DNA from: Prorocentrum cordatum
Taxonomy: Eukaryota; Sar; Dinophyceae; Prorocentrales; Prorocentraceae
Direction of reading: 5' to 3'
Assembly (NCBI GenBank): GCA_963575745.1
Contig: CAUYUJ010009446.1
Coordinates: forward strand, 947,259 to 1,011,258
Length of the DNA stretch: 64,000 nucleotides
In this document: positions 60,135 through 64,000 of the stretch, piece after piece
Layout of the letters: each line of letters starts with the position of its first letter
Position numbering within the stretch: position 1 is the first letter of the stretch
Position numbers and translations under genes: made by a program
The notes under the pieces: model-generated
Databases searched by the model: none
What the model was told of the DNA's origin: nothing
Seen by the model: the letters and a program-made list of their open reading frames with translations, nothing else

Positions 60135-60251
60135 AAAAACAGAAATCAAAGATAGTCAAACAATGATAGAAGATCGTCCCCGTACTATTTTTGACTATTT
60201 TTGTAAAACGTATTCCCCCTGTAGAGGGAGAGGCCCGACTTAAGTCTAGAC

Positions 60252-61269
60252 TCGCAGGACCGACCAGCCCCTTGACAGCCTTTTTGACAGCCCCTGGGCC
60301 TGGCGAGGGCACCCAGAGGCCGAGCATGACCGACCATTCCATTTTGGCGAGGATGTCTCAAGCGATGATGGGCTTGTTTTCCACCACCACCACGCCCCCC
60401 CCCTCCCCCCCCTAATGCAACCCCGCACCAGTGCTCTCGCGTCGCGCGCGCGGTTAGTTGAAACGAAGAACTCGCTTGAAGGTTCCACCGGCACCAAAAG
60501 ACGGCTCGACGCCTCTCGTACCTCGAAGGCGCTTCTCCTGTCAAACCTCCCCTCGAGACTTTTTCGCGACGCGAGGAGGTCGGCGGACTTGGGAGGCCCA
60601 GGTTCTCGTCCTCCCCGAGCCTCCACCATGCCGGCGGCGGCGGGGCCCGGCACTGCTCCCGCGCACCCCGCGGGCGCGCTCTTCGTGCTCTCCGGGGTCG
60701 CCATGGGGGGTGTGCGCTGGCCGTGCGGCGTCACCGCGCCGAAAAGGGGCGTGAGGCCCAGACCCCCCTCGCGCCGCGGATCGCGGGTTCCAGCCTGGAG
60801 GTTCCCGCAGGTCTGGAAGTTTTCCAACCACGGGAGGCCTTTCAGCAGCTGCGCCTCGCCGAGAGGGGGGGGGAGCCGAATCGTCCCAAACGGACGCCGG
60901 AGACCCGAGTCAGGACCAAAAGACAATGCCTCCCCGTCGAGTTCCGTGAAAAATCATGGCGGAAAGCTTCTGGCTGTTTTGTGCCTCTGGGGGCCCCTGC
61001 CGGGCCTCGGGGCCAGCAAGAATCGGCTCGGGATGACAAGCGGATCCCCGGGGAAGGGATCGGGAGACCTCCACGGGCCCACGCTGTGAAAGAAAAGACG
61101 GCGTCGGAGGTCTGGGGATATGCCCGGGTAGATGAGAGCAGAAATGCCGAGCAGGCCACAAAGACTTGAGCCAGCGGGACACTGCCCGGCGTGAGCGGTC
61201 GGACCAGAGACAGCATCTCTGTGGGAGGGCAACGCAATGACATCGGGGATGAACTCCGCCACCGTGGCC
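60252..61269. repeat. Degenerate dispersed repeats
   Basis: GGCCTGGCGAGGGCACCCAG, CTTTTTCGCGACGCGAGGAGG and GAAAAATCATGGCGGAAAGC-like blocks belong to the 39-43 kb family. No gene supported. Confidence 0.45.
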
Positions 61270-62110
61270 CCCCCCGGCACGTCGGGGCTTGGTATCAGCC
61301 AGAATGCCGCAGGCACTGAGTGGAGTGTTCTCCTGGTCCCTTCGAGTTCTCCGCGCTGAAAATTCCCAATGCTCTTCTTGAAGGGCCGCAGGCCCCGGAT
61401 TCCAGGAATCCTGGGGCGCTTCTTGGCGCTGTCGAGGTCTGTCGCATGACCTTTCTAGAGGCGTTCAGGGCGTGGTTGGAGGTCCATAGGTCACCACGTG
61501 TCTTAAGATGGCCCACTGGGACCGTCCAAGGTCTCTCGTGGGAGGAGGAGGAGGACGAGGAGGAGGAGGAGGAGGAGGAGGAGGAGGAGGAGGAGGAGGA
61601 GGAGGAGGAGGAGGAGGAGGAGAAGGGGGATGGGGAGGGCCTTTTGGGCCGTCTTGGAAGCCCAGGGGGCCGGTCCACAGGCCCAGACCATTGAAAGATC
61701 AGAAGTCCTGACATGATTTCCGCAAGCTCGCCTTTTTCGTTCCTTCTGCGTCCAAGACGACCCAGGGAGACCCCCAAGAGAGCCCCAGCATGGCCCAAGA
61801 TTTCCCCCGAATGGGCCCACGAGTCTCCCAAGAGGCCCCCAAGAAAGACCCAAGAGAGGAACTTCGAAATGTCATTCGGAGCCCCCTACCTCAGGAGGGC
61901 CCCCGAGATAGCCCGCAAGCCTGCAATACGACTCAATAGGCGCCAAAAAAGCGCCCAGCAGGCTCCCAAGACGTCCCTAAGAGGCCTCAAGAAGCATCTA
62001 AGAAGCCTCTCGTTCACGACCCAGACTGGCAGATAATGCCCAGTGCAGCCTGGTAGGATTGTTGTATGGGGCCCAAGAGGCCCCCAAGACTCACGAAATG
62101 GGCTCTAAGG
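61270..62110 (+). repeat. Dispersed repeat, (GGA)n and diverged GGCCCAAGAGG satellite
   Basis: 61300-61510 matches 26070-26300. (GGA)n lies at 61540-61623. 61740-62110 has scattered CCCAAGAGGCCCCCAAGA units of the 26-37 kb satellite. Confidence 0.65.
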
Positions 62111-63220
62111 ACGCCCTCAGAGGCCCCCCCCTGAGTCATTGTAAACCCTACCCTTGCCCTTCCCCGTCCCCCGCTTTCTCTGTCGTTCCCCCGTTGTCTC
62201 CTTCTCGTCCACCCCCTGCATGTTACGGACTTGCTTGAACTGAAGACGCGATATGTTGCATGATGCAGCGCACCTGTATCAATGGAAACAACATCATACA
62301 TTACGGGCCTCTCGAACCTGCAAAGGGATGCGTCCCGTGTTGCGTTACGGCCCTCCCAAACCGAATGGCTGGAACTGTACCGTGTTCTATCCCTCCATGC
62401 AAGTCTTGACAGATCGCTACAACGTGCTGCGCCTGCATGGTGGCAGAACTTGCCATATGCACCAAGATATTGTCAACAAACGAACGTCATCCTTGAATGA
62501 CGTATGTGATCTCTCGGTGATGCCACCCGAAGCGTTGGTTGGCTATGCCGCGCCGTAAACGCGTTTTCTGCCAGGTCGGAAGGTGTTCACCTTTAAGCTG
62601 TTTCCCCAGAGTGCAGGAGGCAAGTAGAAAGGTTGAGGACAAACAACAAGACTCCACTTGATTACGTGGCCATCGAACAGCAGCTGGACTGACTCATGTT
62701 TCGGCTGCCACTCACTGCTTGCATCTGTACTCTGCTCCGCATGCCTCCACACTTCAGCTTCATATCCTCCCAGGATTAGAATCGGCACTCCTCCCCCTTC
62801 TTGATTGTCCCCTCCAGCAAAGTATGGCGGTCCTTCTTGAACCAACACTGGTACCTCTGGATAGCATGAGCGACGCGGCGTGGACATTCTTTAAAGAGTA
62901 ACTGCCACCACGTGAAGCAAACATCCGAGACGGGCATGCTTCTGGCTCTGCGCATCAGATACGCGCTTCGTCACTCTCTGTTATCCTCCTCTACACGTGC
63001 AATCTCTGTCACGAGCCCCCCTCTCTTCTTCCCTCCGGTGGTCTGTAGGTCTCTCGAGACTCTCTGCTTGCTTCGCTCTACAGAATATTATATCTCCCTC
63101 CACTTCTCCCATATTTCCCGGGCACTCGTTTTGAAAAGAGAACTATGGTATCCACTTCCCGCCCGCTCCTCCTCCTTCTCTCCTGTGTTCGCGGTGCCCT
63201 GCGAGATAACAATCCGCGGT
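62111..63220. other. Unassigned, lower-GC sequence
   Basis: The most AT-rich stretch of the window. A minus-strand frame 62887-62543 (114 residues; VPVLVQEGPPYFAGGDNQEG, GVPILILGGYEAEVW) has a faint likeness to the Glu-bearing block of EEP nucleases (…LVQE…GV.IL) but no other motif. No gene is called. Confidence 0.35.
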
Positions 63221-63221
63221 G

Positions 63222-63830
63222 CACAGCCTGTCGACAGGTCTATGATAGGCCTGTCCACAGCCTATGCACAGGCCTATGCCGCCAGAGGCGCAGAGGCCCT
63301 GACAGAGCCTTTCGATAGGCCTACGACAGGCCTGTCGACAGGCTATGCATAGCCCTGTCGTAGGCCTGTCGACAGGCTGTGCACAGGCCTATCACAGGCC
63401 TGACGACAGGCTGTGCACAGCTTACCATAGGCCTATGCATAGACCTATGCATAGGGTGTGCACAGGTCTCTACTCTGCCCGAGCCGAGCGCGCGAGCACA
63501 CCTGGACACACAGCGACAGGCCTATGCATAGCCTATCCACAGGCCTATGATAGGCCTGTGGACAGGCTGTCGACAGGCCTACGACAGGGCTATGCATAGC
63601 CTGTCGACACGCCTGTGGTAGGGCTATCGGTAGGGTGCGTACAGCCTCACCACAGGCCTGTGCACAGGCCTGCATTAGCCCTGTAGTAGGTCTGCGATAG
63701 GGCTGTGCACAGCCTGTGCATAGGCCTGTGGGGGATGCGGCGTAGGCCTATGCAAACCCTATGCACAGGTCCGAACCCAAATCCCGCGACAGGCCTATGC
63801 ATAGCCTGTGCATAGGCCTGTCGGGTCGAG
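63222..63830. repeat. Self-complementary ~12-bp satellite
   Basis: Tandem AGGCCTRTSNAYAGGCYT-like units in which the centre alternates among GTCGAC, GTGCAC, ATGCAT and similar palindromes (CTGTCGACAGGCTATGCATA). Almost every unit is a palindrome and can pair with its neighbours. A non-repeat interruption lies at about 63470-63515. Confidence 0.88.
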
Positions 63831-63945
63831 CGCCCCAGGAGAGTTCCAGGAGGGACTCCCCCAAGTCCCAAGAGAGCTCGAGATCGGCGCCAGGGGGTTC
63901 AGGTCGTCCCGAGAGAGTCCCAAGAGAGCCCCGAGAGAGCAGAGG

Positions 63946-63981
63946 CTCGCGCTGTCAAAACCGACGTTTTGACAGCGCGAG
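63946..63981. other. Perfect 16-bp hairpin
   Basis: CTCGCGCTGTCAAAAC (63946-63961), loop CGAC, GTTTTGACAGCGCGAG (63966-63981). It follows a GAGAGAGTCCCAAGAGAGCC repeat and lies 19 bp from the window edge. Confidence 0.85.
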
Positions 63982-64000
63982 ATCTGGCGCCAGAAGCTTC

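Larger units (their letters stand above)
54935..60243 (+). mobile_element. MITE-5, split by the TCAGCC units
   Basis: The left part 54935-54988 starts TTAGGTCGGGCCTGTCCC. The right part 60135-60243 ends GAGGCCCGACTTAA. The 8-bp duplication GTCTAGAC flanks the whole (54927-54934, 60244-60251). Together the two parts make an ordinary ~163-bp MITE, showing that ~5.15 kb was inserted into it later. Confidence 0.9.

Noticed and set aside
62543-62887. Endonuclease fragment on the minus strand
   Set aside because: Only a faint VLVQE…GVPILIL likeness; no second catalytic block and no adjoining LINE sequence.

Overview
The window is nuclear DNA of a dinoflagellate. The clearest evidence is two relics of the dinoflagellate spliced leader (DinoSL). 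Each is a 21-nt match to the conserved leader (begins CCGTAGCC, ends GGCTCAAG) at the 5' end of a retroelement, at 25271-25291 and 54034-54054 on the minus strand. High GC, very low gene density, massive microsatellites and LINEs with FADD-type reverse transcriptases agree with this. The species cannot be fixed from the sequence. I saw no rRNA, tRNA, CRISPR or bacterial-type operon.

Layout. 1-3.5 kb: low-complexity tracts and one small putative membrane ORF. 3.65-14.7 kb: a decayed LINE (LINE-1, +) split by two nested insertions. One is a 3.25-kb helicase-bearing element, Hel-A (6992-10238, -). The other is a 5'-truncated LINE-2 (10728-13679, +) with a 16-bp target-site duplication. 14.7-16.6 kb: microsatellites and minisatellites. 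16.6-25.3 kb: a near full-length LINE-3 (-) with ORF1 (RanBP2-type finger plus coiled coil), endonuclease, RT, RNase H and Cys-rich tails. It has a DinoSL at its 5' end and (CAT)n on both sides. 26-37.3 kb: a satellite field built from a ~22-bp unit, T-rich spacers and a repeated hairpin cassette. Two more elements, Hel-C (29473-31291) and Hel-B (32385-34288), sit in its T-rich spacers and share their ends with Hel-A. Hel-B keeps only the last part of the Hel-A helicase. 37.5-46.3 kb: dispersed repeats and four ~155-205-bp MITEs with 8-bp target-site duplications. 42.8-48.2 kb: the only good candidate host gene, a multi-exon minus-strand gene combining La-type RNA-binding modules with a CCR4/Angel-like nuclease fold whose catalytic residues look lost. 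49.0-54.05 kb: LINE-4 (-), with DinoSL, in which coiled coil, RRM-like ORF1 and endonuclease-RT ORF2 lie in one reading frame broken only by one TGA and one TAG. 54.9-60.2 kb: a fifth MITE carrying a tandem pair of ~2.5-kb units built from a TCAGCC-type array and a 73-bp minisatellite. 60.3-64 kb: dispersed repeats, a self-complementary 12-bp satellite and a perfect 16-bp hairpin.

How it works together: almost everything is a layered record of transposition. LINE-3 and LINE-4 appear to be reverse-transcribed from trans-spliced transcripts. The Hel elements look like an autonomous/non-autonomous family choosing oligo-T sites. The MITEs are older than the TCAGCC units. Element names (LINE-1 to 4, Hel-A/B/C, MITE-1 to 5) are mine for this window.
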